DNA of 64,000 nt from Amphibalanus amphitrite (taxonomy: Eukaryota; Arthropoda; Thecostraca; Balanomorpha; Balanidae): NCBI RefSeq assembly GCF_019059575.1, contig NW_024881713.1:186001-250000 (forward strand), given 5' to 3'. Both the position numbers and the translations under genes were made by a program. The notes under the pieces were generated by a model. It searched no databases, had not been told where the DNA came from, and saw only the letters and a list, made by a program, of their open reading frames with translations. Shown here piece by piece: positions 20,870-33,339 of this stretch (positions within the stretch are counted from its first letter, which is position 1; each line of letters starts with the position of its first letter).

Positions 20870-22619
20870 GATGCTTTTGGCGTGTTGTCCCAGTAAACAT
20901 GCCGACGTCGGCGACTGGGGGGCTCGAATCCCGCCGCCGGTTGATATTTTTGGCGCGTTGTCCCAATAAACATGCCGACGTCGGCCCCGTCGGTCCAACG
21001 ACAAACGATCTCGTCAACCTCGGCCCGACGTCGGCTCGACGTCGGCTGGACTTCGGCTGGACGTCGGAACATGCGGGCATATCCGACGTCCAGCCGACGT
21101 CGGGCCGAGCCTTGGCCCGACGTCGGGCCGACGTCGGTATGTTTACTGGGGAGGCATTAAAAAAAATTAGGGGTAAAGGGGCCCCCTCAGATTTTCATAA
21201 AAAACTGGTCCATTTGTACATTTTTGGGCGCTGATTACAATGGTGAAGTCTGTTTTTCGCCACATATTATACTTTGACCCCTAGAGGCATTCAAAGTTTT
21301 TTTTAGGGGTAGCGGGACCCCCTTAAATTTTCATAAAAAAACTGGCACATGTGTACAGTTTTTGACGCTGATTACAATGGTGAAGTCTGTTTTTCGCCAC
21401 ACATTATACTTCGGCCCCTAGATGCATTCAAAAAATTTTAGGGATAAAGGGACCCCCTTAGATTTTCATGAAAACTGGTCCATTTGTACATTTTTGGACG
21501 CTGATTACAATGGTGAAGTCTGTTCTTCGCCACATATTATACTTTGACCCCTAGAGGCACTCAAAGTTTTTTTTTAGGGAAGGGGGACCCACTTAGATTT
21601 TCATAAAAACTAGTCCATGTGTACAGTTTTTGACGCTGATTCCAATGGTGAAGTCTGTTTTTCGCCACATATTTTACTTTGGCCCCTAGAGGCATTCAAA
21701 AAAATTTAGGGGTAAAGGGACCCCCTTAGCTTTTCATAAAAACTGGTCAATTTGTACATTTTTGGACGCGGATTACAATGGTGAAGTCTACAAATGGACC
21801 AGTTTTTATGAAAATCTAAGGGGGTCCCTTTACCCCTAAAATTTTTTGAATGCCTCTAGGGGCCAAAGTATAATATGTGGCGAAAAACAGACTTCACCAT
21901 TGGAATCAGCGTCAAAAACTGTACACATGGACCAGTTTATATGAAAATCTCAAGGGGTCCCCCTACCCCTAAAAAAACTTTGAATGCCTCTAAGGGTGAA
22001 AGTATAATATGTGGCGAAAAACAACAGACTTCACCATTGTAATCAGCGTCCAAAATGTACACATGGACCAGTTTTTTGTGAAAATCTAAGGGGGTCCCCC
22101 TTCCCCTAAAAAAACTTTGAATGCTTCTAGGGGTCAAAGTAAAATATGTGGTGAAAAACAGACTTCACCATTGTAATTAGCGTCTAAAAATGTACAAATG
22201 GACCAGTTCTTATGAAAATCTAAGGTGGCCCCTTTACCCCTAAAATTTTTGAATGCCTCTAGGGGCCAAAGTATAATATGTGGCGAAAAACAGACTTCAC
22301 TATGGTAATCAGCGTCAAAAACTGTACACATGGACCAGTTTTTATGAAAATCTAAGGGGGTTCCCCTACCCCTAAAAAACTTCGAATGCCTCTAGGGGTC
22401 AAAGTATAATATGTGGCGAAAAACAGACTTCACCATTGTAATCAGCGTCCAAAAATGTACAAATGGACCAGTTTTTATGAAAATCTAAGGGGGTCCCTTT
22501 ATGGACCAATTTTTATGAAAATCTAAGGGGGTCCCCCTTCCCCTCAAAAACACTTCGAATACCTCTAGGGGCCAAAGTATAATATGTGGCGAAAAACAGA
22601 CTTCACCATACACCAGCTT

Positions 22620-23123
22620 CTGTGGGCCGAGGGAATCGGGGGGGGGGGGGGTACTCGGCTCCTTATGTGCGTAGTGTGTAAAGAAGGCGTTGAGAGACTC
22701 GTCAAAAACAGTTAAGCCGCGACCTAGGGGGGGGAGGGGGCTAAGGGGCCCAACACTGTGCTTTTTCGCAGATAACTCAGAAAGGCGGCTGCGATTTACG
22801 ATTCGCCATTTTAAGTGCCTCTCCGGAAACAAGTTTCGTTAAACAAGTTTAGCGCAAGGCATGCTCAGCAGTGCGCACAAGGTATTCCCATGCATACTGT
22901 CTAGTCTCTAAGCTCTGGCCTTTACTGGAAACGACATCTTCCCGTGAGCTGATGTCGGAGCACCCAAGCCGTAATGCATTGAAATATATCGCCCGGTGGG
23001 AGTCAAGATGTGCGGCTCGAGCTATATGATAATCAAGCCGATAACAAGGCTTCGACACACGCATTTCTGTAAGCCCTCGATCCTTCCGATATCTCTCACG
23101 CGTTTTTCGTCATAGTCATTCCC
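22620..23123. other. No gene recognised
   Basis: This stretch has G-rich runs (22637-22650, 22728-22740) and unique-looking sequence between the satellite and the Helitron-like array. No coding potential is recognised. Confidence 0.4.
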
Positions 23124-24900
23124 ATATATAAAAATCAAAACGTCCGTATGTATGTATGTATGTATGTACGTATGTATGTGACGCGTCAGTCACGCTTGCC
23201 GGGCTATTGCTCCGGAACGGTGCGGGCTGCGGTGGTGGAATTTTGGGGGCAAGTGGGACGCGTGCATCTGTTTGTCGTATTAAATTTTGGTGGGGGTGCG
23301 CTCGCCGGTTTGCACGTGGCGGGCGCATCTTTGCGGGATTTTGGGCCGCGGCCGGCGCCGATCAGACGGCACGCGCCCTAGGCTCAGTTTCTTCGCTGCA
23401 AAACTGGGTGAACTCAGAGCCGGAAGGTCACTGACCTTTGGCAATGAATACCGGCGCAGGGCACCGCCGGCCAGGAGGAGACGCCAAATTTATTCTGGCC
23501 ATAACTCGGCCGCTACTGGGCCGATTTTAATGAAAATTGACTTATTACGCTGCGGGTAATTACATATATAAAAATCAAAATGTCTGTACGTATGTATGTA
23601 TGTATGTATGTAACGCGTCAGTCACACTTGGCGGGCTATTGCTCCGGAACGGTGCGGGCTACGGGGGTGAAATTTTGGGCGCAAGTCGGACGCGTGCATC
23701 TGTTTGTCGTATTAAATTTTGGTGGGAGTGGGTTCGGTGGTTTGCACGTGGCGGGCGCATCTTTGCGGGATTTTGGGCCGCGGCCGGCGCCGAGCAGACG
23801 GCACGCGCCCTAGGCTCAGATTGTTCGCTGCGAAAATGAGGGAAAACAGAGTCGGAGGTCGTTGACCTTTGGCAATGAATACCGGAACAGAGCACCGCCG
23901 GCCAGGAGGAGACGCCAAATTTATTCTGGCCATAACTCGGCCGCTACTGGGCCGATTTTAAAGAAAATTAGTTTATTACGCTGCGCGTAATGCTGTCCCT
24001 CTTTACGCTGCGCGTAATGCTGTCCCTCTAGTTCACTTATATAAAAATCAAAACGTCTGTACGTATGTATGTAACGCGTCCGTCACGCTTGGCGGGCTAT
24101 TGCTCCGGAACGGTGCGGGCTGCGGGGGTGAAATTTTGGACATAAGTCGGACGCGTGCATCTGTTTGTCGTATCAACTTTTCGAGGGGGTGCGCTCGCCG
24201 GTTTGCACGTGGCGGGCGCATCTTTGCAGCATTTTGGGCCGCGGCCGGCTTCGAGCAGACGGCACGCGCCTTAGGCTCAGTTTCTTCGCTTGCCAAACTG
24301 AGCGAAATCAGAGCCGGCAGGTCACTGACCTTTGGCAATGAATACCGGAACAGAGCACCGCCGGCCAGGAGGAGACGCCAAATTTATTCTGGCCATAACT
24401 CGGCCGCTACTGGGTCGATTTTAATGAAAATTGATTTATTACGCTGCGCGTAATGCTGTCCCTCTTTACGCTGCGCGTAATGCTGTCCCTCTAGTTTACA
24501 TACCTATATAAAAATCAAAATGTCTGTACGTATGTATGTAACGCGTCCGTCACGCTTGGCGGGCTATTGCTGTGGAACTGTGCGAGCTGCGGGGGTGAAA
24601 TTTTCGACGCAAGTGGGACGCGTGCATCTGTTTGTTGTATTAAATTTTGGTGGGGGTGCGCTCGGCGGTTTGCACGTGGCGGGCGCATCTTTGCGGGATT
24701 TTAGGCCGCGGCCGTCGCCGATCAGAGAGCACGCGCCTTAGGCTCAGATTGTTCGCTGCGAAAATGAGGGAAAACAGAGTCGAAGGTCGTTGACCTTTGG
24801 CAATGAATACCGGAACAGAGCACCGCCGGCCCAGAGGAGTCACCAAATTTATTCTGGCCATAACTCGGCCGCTACTGGGCCGATTTTAAAGGGAGATTAT
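23124..24900. mobile_element. Tandem Helitron-like non-autonomous units
   Basis: Four units start at about 23124, 23563, 24031 and 24505 with TATATAAAAATCAAAA, followed by a GTAT/TATG microsatellite and a conserved GC-rich body. Two units end with the small hairpin TTACGCTGCGCGTAA, then CTGTCCCTCTAG (CTAG at 24028-24031 and 24491-24494). A 3' hairpin followed by CTRR is the Helitron hallmark. No Rep/helicase is encoded. The assignment is by structure only. Confidence 0.6.
23149..23180. repeat. (TATG)n microsatellite at the head of a Helitron-like unit
   Basis: Tetranucleotide repeats directly follow the conserved start. The other units have shorter arrays at the same place. Confidence 0.9.
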
Positions 24901-25160
24901 GAGCTTTCTTTTTTCTTAAATAAAAATTACTCGACATCTATACTATTTCTACTGTAGTTTCTATAAAATATGAAAATTTCCTAGCACATTTTCGTATGTG
25001 AAAAAGGTTTTTATTTTTGCAAAAAAGAAGCAGTACTTGCAGTACTTGTAACACCCACCGAAATGCGTTGTCCTTCTCTATAAAAAAGTCGCAGTATATG
25101 GCGCTTTTGTTTCAAACAGCGACGCTTGGGTTTTTGTTTATGTTATCGCCTTGTCGTTGC
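24901..25160. other. No gene recognised
   Basis: AT-rich unique-looking sequence lies between the Helitron-like units and the foldback. Confidence 0.4.
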
Positions 25161-28100
25161 ATGTAACGGAAGTTAGCAGGGATTCAGCAGGGGTTCAGCA
25201 GGGATTCAGCAGGGATCGACGGCCCCTACGATTTCGCTGAATTTTGGTGGAGAGGTGCAGAATGGTGTCCTCTATCGAAAATCCTAGTGCCAAAATGCGG
25301 GGAATCCATCAGGGGGGCCACAAATCCCAAAAAACAGTATGCCCTCAGGGCACAATCGACGAACTTTGAAAACCCTACTTCTAGCCGTCAAAACAGCTAA
25401 AAATGCACGTCATTCGAAAGAGGACAAAATTTTACGTACAACGGTACCAAATTTAGGGGGCTAGCGCCCCCCTGAACCGAACAAAACAGCTTCAAATATA
25501 TGGGCCCGGGAGTATGCCCTCGGGGCATAAATAAACGTTTTCAACAATTTCAGGCCTATAACATCGACGAAATCCAGCAATATGCACATCATTGGAAAGA
25601 GCGTAATTTCCCAAACAAAAAACCCAAATAACATTTTTCGATGGGGCCCACCTGGGGCCCACAGGACCCAATTGAAATTTGGGGCCCAATGGGGCGGCCC
25701 CTACGATTTTCTTCAAAATTGGCACAGACACTCTCCTGGGCCCCCTCTTTAATCTGGCTGAAAAAACCTACCGGGGAATCCAAAGGAAGGGGCCCAAAGA
25801 GGGCCCCAAAGAGGCCCTTTCTAAGTATTGCCCCTAATTTCTCGACCAACCCCGGCAATATGCACATCATTGGAAAGAGCATAATTTCCCAAACAAAAAA
25901 CCCAAGTAACATTTTTCGATGGGGCCCACCTGGGGCCCACAGGACCCAATTGAAATTTGGGGCCCAATGGGGCGGCCCCTACGATTTTCTTCAAAATTGG
26001 CACAGACACTCTCCTGGGCCCCCTCTTTAATCCGGCTGAAGAAACCTACCGGGGAATCCAAAGGAAGGGGCCCAAAGAGGGCCCCAAAGAGGCCCTTTCT
26101 AAGTATTGCCCCTAATTTCGCGACCAACCCCGGCAATATGCACATCATTGGAAAGAGCGTAATTTCCCAAACAAAAAACCCAAGTAACATTTTTCGATGG
26201 GGCCCACCTGGGGCCCACAGGACCCAATTGAAATTTGGGGCCCAATGGGGCGGCCCCTACGATTTTCTTCAAAATTGGCACAGACACTCTCCTGGGCCCC
26301 CTCTTTAATCTGGCTGAAGAAACCTACCGGGGAATCCAAAGGAAGGGGCCCAAAGAGGGCCCCAAAGAGGCCCTTTCTAAGTATTGCCCCTAATTTCGCG
26401 ACCAACCCCGGCAATATGCACATCATTGGAAAGAGCATAATTTCCCAAACAAAAAACCCAAGTAACATTTTTCGATGGGGCCCACCTGGGGCCTACAGGA
26501 CCCAATTGAAATTTGGGGCCCAATGGGGCGGCCCCTACGATTTTCTTCAAAATTGGCACAGACACTCTCCTGGGCCCCCTCTTTAATCCGGCTGAAGAAA
26601 CCTACCGGGGAATCCAAAGGAAGGGGCCCAAAGAGGGCCCCAAAGAGGCCCTTTCTAAGTATTGCCCCTAATTTCGCGACCAACCCCGGCAATATGCACA
26701 TCATTGGAAAGAGCGTAATTTCCCAAACAAAAAACCCAAGTAACATTTTTCGATGGGGCCCACCTGAGGCCCACAGGACCCAATTGAAATTTGGGGCCCA
26801 ATGGGGCGGCCCCTACGATTTTCTTCAAAATTGGCACAGACACTCTCCTGGGCCCCCTCTTCAATCTGGCTGAAGAAACCTACCGGGGAATCCAAAGGAA
26901 GGGGCCCAAAGAGGGCCCCAAAGAGGCCCTTTCTAAGAATTGCCCCTAATTTCGCGACCAACCCCGGAAATATGCACATCATTGGAAAGAGCGTAATTTG
27001 CCAAACAAAAAACCCAAGTAACATTTTTCGATGGGGCCCACCTGGGGCCCACAGGACCCAATTGAAATTTGGGGCCCAATGGGGCGGCCCCTACGATTTT
27101 CTTCAAAATTGGCACAGACACTCTCCTGGGCCCCCTCTTTAATCTGGCTGAAGAAACCTACCGGGGAATCCAAAGGAAGGGGCCCAAAGAGGGCCCCAAA
27201 GAGGCCCTTTCTAAGTATTGCCCCTAATTTCTCGACCAACCCCGGCAATATGCACATCATTGGAAAGAGCATAATTTCCCAAACAAAAAACCCAAGTAAC
27301 ATTTTTCGATGGGGCCCACCTGGGGCCCACAGGACCCAATTGAAATTTGGGGCCCAATGGGGCGGCCCCTACGATTTTCTTCAAAATTGGCACAGACACT
27401 CTCCTGGGCCCCCTCTTCAATCTGGCTGAAGAAACCTACCGGGGAATCCAAAGGAAGGGGCCCAAAGAGGGCCCCAAAGAGGGGCAATACTTAGAAAGGG
27501 CCTCTTTGGGGCCCTCTTTGGGCCCCTTCCTTTGGATTCCCCGGTAGGTTTCTTCAGCCAGATTGAAGGGGGGCCCAGGAGAGTGTCTGTGCCAATTTTG
27601 AAGAAAATCGTAGGGGCCGCCCCATTGGGCCCCAAATTTCAATTGGATCCTGTGGGCCCCAGGTGGGCCCCATCGAAAAATGTTACTTGGGTTTTTTGTT
27701 TGGGAAATTACGCTCTTCCCAATGATGTGCATATTGCCGGGGTTGGTCGCGAAATTAGGGGCAATACTTAGAAAGGGCCTCTTTGGGGCCCTCTTTGGGC
27801 CCCTTCCTTTGGATTCCCCGGTAGGTTTCTTCAGCCAGATTGAAGAGGGGGCCCAGGAGAGTGTCTGTGCCAATTTTGAAGAAAATCGTAGGGGCCGCCC
27901 CATTGGGCCCCAAATTTCAATTGGGTCCTGTGGGCCCCAGGTGGGCCCCATCGAAAAATGTTACTTGGGTTTTTTGTTTGGGAAATTACGCTCTTTCCAA
28001 TGATGTGCATATTGCCGGGGTTGGTCGCGAAATTAGGGGCAATACTTAGAAAGGGCCTCTTTGGGGCCCTCTTTGGGCCCCTTCCCTTGGATTCCCCGGT

Positions 28101-31100
28101 AGGTTTCTTCAGCCAGATTAAAGAGGGGGCCCAGGAGAGTGTCTGTGCCAATTTTGAAGAAAATCGTAGGGGCCGCCCCATTGGGCCCCAAATTTCAATT
28201 GGGTCCTGTGGGCCCCAGGTGGGCCCCATCGAAAAATGTTACTTGGGTTTTTTGTTTGGGAAATTACGCTCTTTCCAATGATGTGCATATTGCCGTGGTT
28301 GGTCGCGAAATTAGGGGCAATACTTAGAAAGGTCCTCTTTGGGGCCCTCTTTGGGCCCCTTCCTTTGGATTCCCCGGTAGGTTTCTTCAGCCAGATTAAA
28401 GAGGGGGCCCAGGAGAGTGTCTGTGCCAATTTTGAAGAAAATCGTAGGGGCCGCCCCATTGGGCCCCAAATTTCAATTGGGTCCTGTGGGCCCCAGGTGG
28501 GCCCCATCGAAAAATGTTACTTGGGTTTTTTGTTTGGGAAATTACGCTCTTTCCAATGATGTGCATATTGCCGTGGTTGGTCGCGAAATTAGGGGCAATA
28601 CTTAGAAAGGTCCTCTTTGGGGCCCTCTTTGGGCCCCTTCCTTTGGATTCCCCGGTAGGTTTCTTCAGCCAGATTAAAGAGGGGGCCCAGGAGAGTGTCT
28701 GTGCCAATTTTGAAGAAAATCGTAGGGGCCGCCCCATTGGGCCCCAAATTTCAATTGGGTCCTGTGGGCCCCAGGTGGGCCCCATCGAAAAATGTTACTT
28801 GGGTTTTTTGTTTGGGAAATTACGCTCTTTCCAATGATGTGCATATTGCCGGGGTTGGTTGCGAAATTAGGGGCAATACTTAGAAAGGGCCTCTTTGGGG
28901 CCCTCTTTGGGCCCCTTCCTTTGGATTCCCCGGTAGGTTTCTTCAGCCAGATTGAAGAGGGGGCCCAGGAGAGTGTCTGTGCCAATTTTGAAGAAAATCG
29001 TAGGGGCCGCCCCATTGGGCCCCAAATTTCAATTGGGTCCTGTGGGCCCCAGGTGGGCCCCATCGAAAAATGTTACTTGGGTTTTTTGTTTGGGAAATTA
29101 CGCTCTTTCCAATGATGTGCATATTGCCGGGGTTGGTCGCGAAATTATGGGCAATACTTAGAAAGGGCCTCTTTGGGGCCCTCTTTGGGCCCCTTCCTTT
29201 GGATTCCCCGGTAGGTTTCTTCAGCCAGATTGAAGAGGGGGCCAAGGAGAGTGTCTGTGCAAATTTTGAAGAAAATCGTAGGGGCCGCCCCATTGGGCCC
29301 CAAATTTCAATTGGGTCCTGTGGGCCCCAGGTGGGCCCCATCGAAAAATGTTACTTGGGTTTTTTGTTTGGGAAATTATGCTCTTTCCAATGATGTGCAT
29401 ATTGCCGGGGTTGGTCGAGAAATTAGGGGCAATACTTAGAAAGGGCCTCTTTGGGGCCCTCTTTGGGCCCCTTCCTTTGGATTCCCCGGTAGGTTTCTTC
29501 AGCCAGATTAAAGAGGGGGCCCAGGAGAGTGTCTGTGCCAATTTTGAAGAAAATCGTAGGGGCCGCCCCATTGGGCCCCAAATTTCAATTGGGTCCTGTG
29601 GGCCCCAGGTGGGCCCCATCGAAAAATGTTACTTGGGTTTTTTGTTTGGGAAATTACGCTCTTTCCAATGATGTGCATATTGCCGGGGTTGGTCGCGAAA
29701 TTAGGGGCAATACTTAGAAAGGGCCTCTTTGGGGCCCTTTTTGGGCCCCTTCCTTTGGATTCCCCGGTAGGTTTCTTCAGCCGGATTAAAGAGGGGGCCC
29801 AGGAGAGTGTCTGTGCCAATTTTGAAGAAAATCGTAGGGGCCGCCCCATTGGGCCCCAAATTTCAATTGGGTCCTGTGGGCCCCAGGTGGGCCCCATCGA
29901 AAAATGTTACTTGGGTTTTTTGTTTGGGAAATTACGCTCTTTCCAATGATGTGCATATTGCCGGGGTTGGTCGCGAAATTAGGGGCAATACTTAGAAAGG
30001 GCCTCTTTGGGGCCCTCTTTGGGCCCCTTCCTTTGGATTCCCCGGTAGGTTTCTTCAGCCGGATTAAAGAGGGGGCCCAGGAGAGTGTCTGTGCCAATTT
30101 TGAAGAAAATCGTAGGGGCCGCCCCATTGGGCCCCAAATTTCAATTGGGTCCTGTAGGCCCCAGGTGGGCCCCATCGAAAAATGTTACTTGGGTTTTTTG
30201 TTTGGGAAATTATGCTCTTTCCAATGATGTGCATATTGCCGGGGTTGGTCGCGAAATTAGGGGCAATACTTAGAAAGGGCCTCTTTGGGGCCCTCTTTGG
30301 GCCCCTTCCTTTGGATTCCCCGGTAGGTTTCTTCAGCCACATTAAAGAGGGGGCCCAGGAGAGTGTCTGTGCCAATTTTGAAGAAAATCGTAGGGGCCGC
30401 CCCATTGGGCCCCAAATTTCAATTGGGTCCTGTGGGCCCCAGGTGGGCCCCATCGAAAAATGTTACTTGGGTTTTTTGTTTGGGAAATTACGCTCTTTCC
30501 AATGATGTGCATATTGCCGGGGTTGGTCGCGAAATTAGGGGCAATACTTAGAAAGGGCCTCTTTGGGGCCCTCTTTGGGCCCCTTCCTTTGGATTCCCCG
30601 GTAGGTTTCTTCAGCCGGATTAAAGAGGGGGCCCAGGAGAGTGTCTGTGCCAATTTTGAAGAAAATCGTAGGGGCCGCCCCATTGGGCCCCAAATTTCAA
30701 TTGGGTCCTGTGGGCCCCAGGTGGGCCCCATCGAAAAATGTTACTTGGGTTTTTTGTTTGGGAAATTATGCTCTTTCCAATGATGTGCATATTGCCGGGG
30801 TTGGTCGAGAAATTAGGGGCAATACTTAGAAAGGGCCTCTTTGGGGCCCTCTTTGGGCCCCTTCCTTTGGATTCCCCGGTAGGTTTCTTCAGCCAGATTA
30901 AAGAGGGGGCCCAGGAGAGTGTCTGTGCCAATTTTGAAGAAAATCGTAGGGGCCGCCCCATTGGGCCCCAAATTTCAATTGGGTCCTGTGGGCCCCAGGT
31001 GGGCCCCATCGAAAAATGTTATTTGGGTTTTTTGTTTGGGAAATTACGCTCTTTCCAATGATGTGCATATTGCTGGATTTCGTCGATGTTATAGGCCTGA

Positions 31101-31489
31101 AATTGTTGAAAACGTTTATTTATGCCCCGAGGGCATACTCCCGGGCCCATATATTTGAAGCTGTTTTGTTCGGTTCAGGGGGGCGCTAGCCCCCTAAATT
31201 TGGTACCGTTGTACGTAAAATTTTGTCCTCTTTCGAATGACGTGCATTTTTAGCTGTTTTGACGGCTAGAAGTAGGGTTTTCAAAGTTCGTCGATTGTGC
31301 CCTGAGGGCATACTGTTTTTTGGGATTTGTGGCCCCCCTGATGGATTCCCCGCATTTTGGCACTAGGATTTTCGATAGAGGACACCATTCTGCACCTCTC
31401 CACCAAAATTCAGCGAAATCGTAGGGGCCGTCGATCCCTGCTGAATCCCTGCTGAACCCCTGCTGAATCCCTGCTAACTTCCGTTACAT
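25161..31489. mobile_element. 6.3-kb foldback element with satellite arms
   Basis: The outer 415 bp (25161-25575) are an almost perfect inverted copy of 31075-31489, beginning ATGTAACGG. Inside are 278-bp tandem units: seven in forward sense up to about 27484, then thirteen in reverse sense to about 31070. There is no unique central region and no transposase. Long inverted arms made of tandem repeats are typical of foldback elements. All open frames here come from the 278-bp unit in various registers and are not genes. Confidence 0.85.
25583..31070. repeat. 278-bp satellite, 7 forward and 13 inverted units
   Basis: The period is exactly 278 bp (for example 25641, 25919, 26197, 26475). Each unit is rich in GGGGCCC-type palindromes (GGGGCCCACCTGGGGCCC, AGAGGGCCCCAAAG). 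The orientation switch lies at about 27484 and is itself a tight hairpin: GGCCCCAAAGAGGGGCAATA faces AGGGCCTCTTTGGGGCC. Confidence 0.92.
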
Positions 31490-32080
31490 CATAGTGCCTA
31501 CTCTTCTTTGTTTCCAAGTATTATTTTGCGCCACAAATGAACGGCATGCGCCAGAATCGCAGCCAAATCTTGCGATTGCGACTACGAAATTCATTATTTT
31601 GGCCTCAGAGCCTGAAGCGAAAAATACAAGCATATTTATTTCAAAAAGACTTCAGGTTTGTCGAACGGTGTTATGAGAATTTTGATAACAGTACTGCATA
31701 AGTTTTTCAGTGATGCCGCAAAAGTGTTGTATCTATTTTCTTTTATTGTGCAGTCGGCGGGACCGATTCAAAATTGAGTCGTTGCTACTAAAATAGCAGC
31801 ATATGGCGACAGATGATGAACAGGAAAAATAGTTGCGTAAATTTAGACATAAACCACCCCCAAACCATGAATATCTTTTGAAGGCACTATAGACGACCAT
31901 TAACTAACTAGATGTGATGAAGATCAAATGTAATGAATACGCTCATTTTACAAAATTACATGCAAGTACCAAAAAGTGATGTAAGTACTTATTCAACGGT
32001 CATTTTCAGCGCTCCCCGCTAACGTGACTTCAAGTTGAGATATTTGCGGCAAGGTACCGAATTGAGCAAAATGGTTTTAA
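31490..32080. other. No gene recognised
   Basis: About 590 bp of AT-rich unique-looking sequence lies between the foldback and copy F. No coding or clear repeats were seen. Confidence 0.4.
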
Positions 32081-33255
32081 CCTTCGCCCCAGTGGGGGGG
32101 GCATATGTTACCACCCTGTCGCGTTTTTTTCGTATAAATAAAAAACCGCGGCGCGTAGCGCCGCGCCGCTTGGGGTAGCTTTTGGTACATCAATTTTGGA
32201 CAATGTGTGAAATTTTTGACCCCAGGTCATGTCAGGTCAGGTCACTAGGTCAAGTTAACTGACCAAGCCTAAAAAAAAGTTTGCAATCATGTCCAGCCTG
32301 CAGTGTTTGTCAGAGAGGTTTCAAACTTGGTGGATTTCATGATGTTATGGGTGCCTACAATTTGTATATCTCGGATTTTTTATATGCGTGACCTAAGGTC
32401 AGGTCAGTGGCGTGACCTTTCCATTATAAGTCAATGGAGAAAAACGAAAATGCCTCTAGATCCGTGTGTACGCATAGGAACAGTCCAAATATTTCAGGAT
32501 AACAATGATTTGGACCACCCGTGACGACCAAGGTGTCTTTTTTGCTGATAGCCTCTTGAAAGGTCATCCGAGGTCATTTGAGGCTACAAACAGTTTTTTT
32601 GCCAATAACTCTCGATTGGAAAGAGATAGAACGCTGGGGTTGGCCTCATTGTGTTTGTCTTGCCGAGACGCATCGACTGATATGCAACATGACCTTTTCC
32701 GGTCAGGTCATGACCTTGACCTGAGGTCAAATTTTGAAGTTGACCTTTCAAGGTCAAATTATAGTTCATTCGACGCGTCTTGGCGAGAGGAACACGATTC
32801 TGGCATTAGAAATAACCTAGCTTTTTTTAGTCAAAAGTTATTGTCGAAAAACACTTTTCTTGAAAACAGCTATTTTTGGAGTTTTTGCCCTCTGGAGGCT
32901 AAACAGTTGACCTGAGGTAATTTTTTATGATGACCTTATCAAAAGAAGAGTTCAAAAGCTATCGATTGCTTTTGCCAGCGTTCTTCTAGCTATCATAGTT
33001 CCTGAGATAATGGCATGTTTTCTGAAAAATATAATGACAATTCGCAAATTTTGACCTTTGATGACCTCTGGTGACCCAAATATTGCTCTGAGATGAAAAA
33101 TGACCGAAATACTTTCAAACGTACGCATCAAGAGCTATCGACTGCTTTTTACCGCGTCTTTCTAGCCCTCTTTGTTTTTGAGTTAGAGGTGGGTGGTAAC
33201 ATATGCCCCCCCCCCACTAGGGCGAAGTTGGCGGAGACCGCCACTGGGGCGCGGG
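32081..33255. mobile_element. TTAA-flanked element, copy F
   Basis: It is flanked by TTAA (32077-32080 and 33256-33259). The left end is CCTTCGCCCCAGTGGGG and the right end CCACTGGGGCGCGGG. It carries a GC hairpin near 32146-32170 and the palindromic half-site core reversed at about 32655-32800. It is 1,175 bp, with no transposase. Confidence 0.8.
32655..32800. promoter_or_regulatory. Palindromic half-site core (copy F)
   Basis: GACGCATCGACTGATATGCA and CATTCGACGCGTCTTGGCGA enclose several TGACCT/AGGTCA sites, including TGACCTTTCAAGGTCA. It matches copies A, C and G. Confidence 0.55.
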
Positions 33256-33339
33256 TTAATTTACATTATAACTTGTTGTGTTTTGTCAGAAAATGGTCCT
33301 AACTCAGATTTTGTGGAAAAAGGTCATAATCTCCCTTTA

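Larger units (their letters stand above)
18321..21150. mobile_element. Composite element built from GACGTC palindromes, inserted in the 135-bp satellite
   Basis: The outer ends are CCCAGTAAACATGCCGACG and its complement ending GTTTACTGGG. The satellite flanks join cleanly if one GA is removed (GA at 18319-18320 and 21151-21152). Inside are a 650-690 bp tandem duplication (18321-18980 and 18981-19670) and three 470-515 bp units (from about 19672, 20187 and 20676), each containing a tRNA-like piece and a smaller element with the same ends (19951-20185, 20473-20673, 20962-21150). No coding sequence is recognised. Confidence 0.75.
18160..22610. repeat. 135-bp satellite, inverted in the middle and split by an insertion
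   Basis: Units of 132-138 bp contain TTTTCATAAAAACTGGTCCA, GAAGTCTGTTTTTCGCCACA and CCCCTAGAGGCATTCAA. One unit lies at 18200-18320. Forward units then run from 21153 to about 21788 and about six inverted units from 21789 to 22610. The gap is the element at 18321-21150. Short frames in the units are repeat shadows. Confidence 0.85.

Noticed and set aside
25583-31070. Dozens of similar 107-132-residue open frames
   Set aside because: All repeat with the 278-bp satellite in several registers and both strands.
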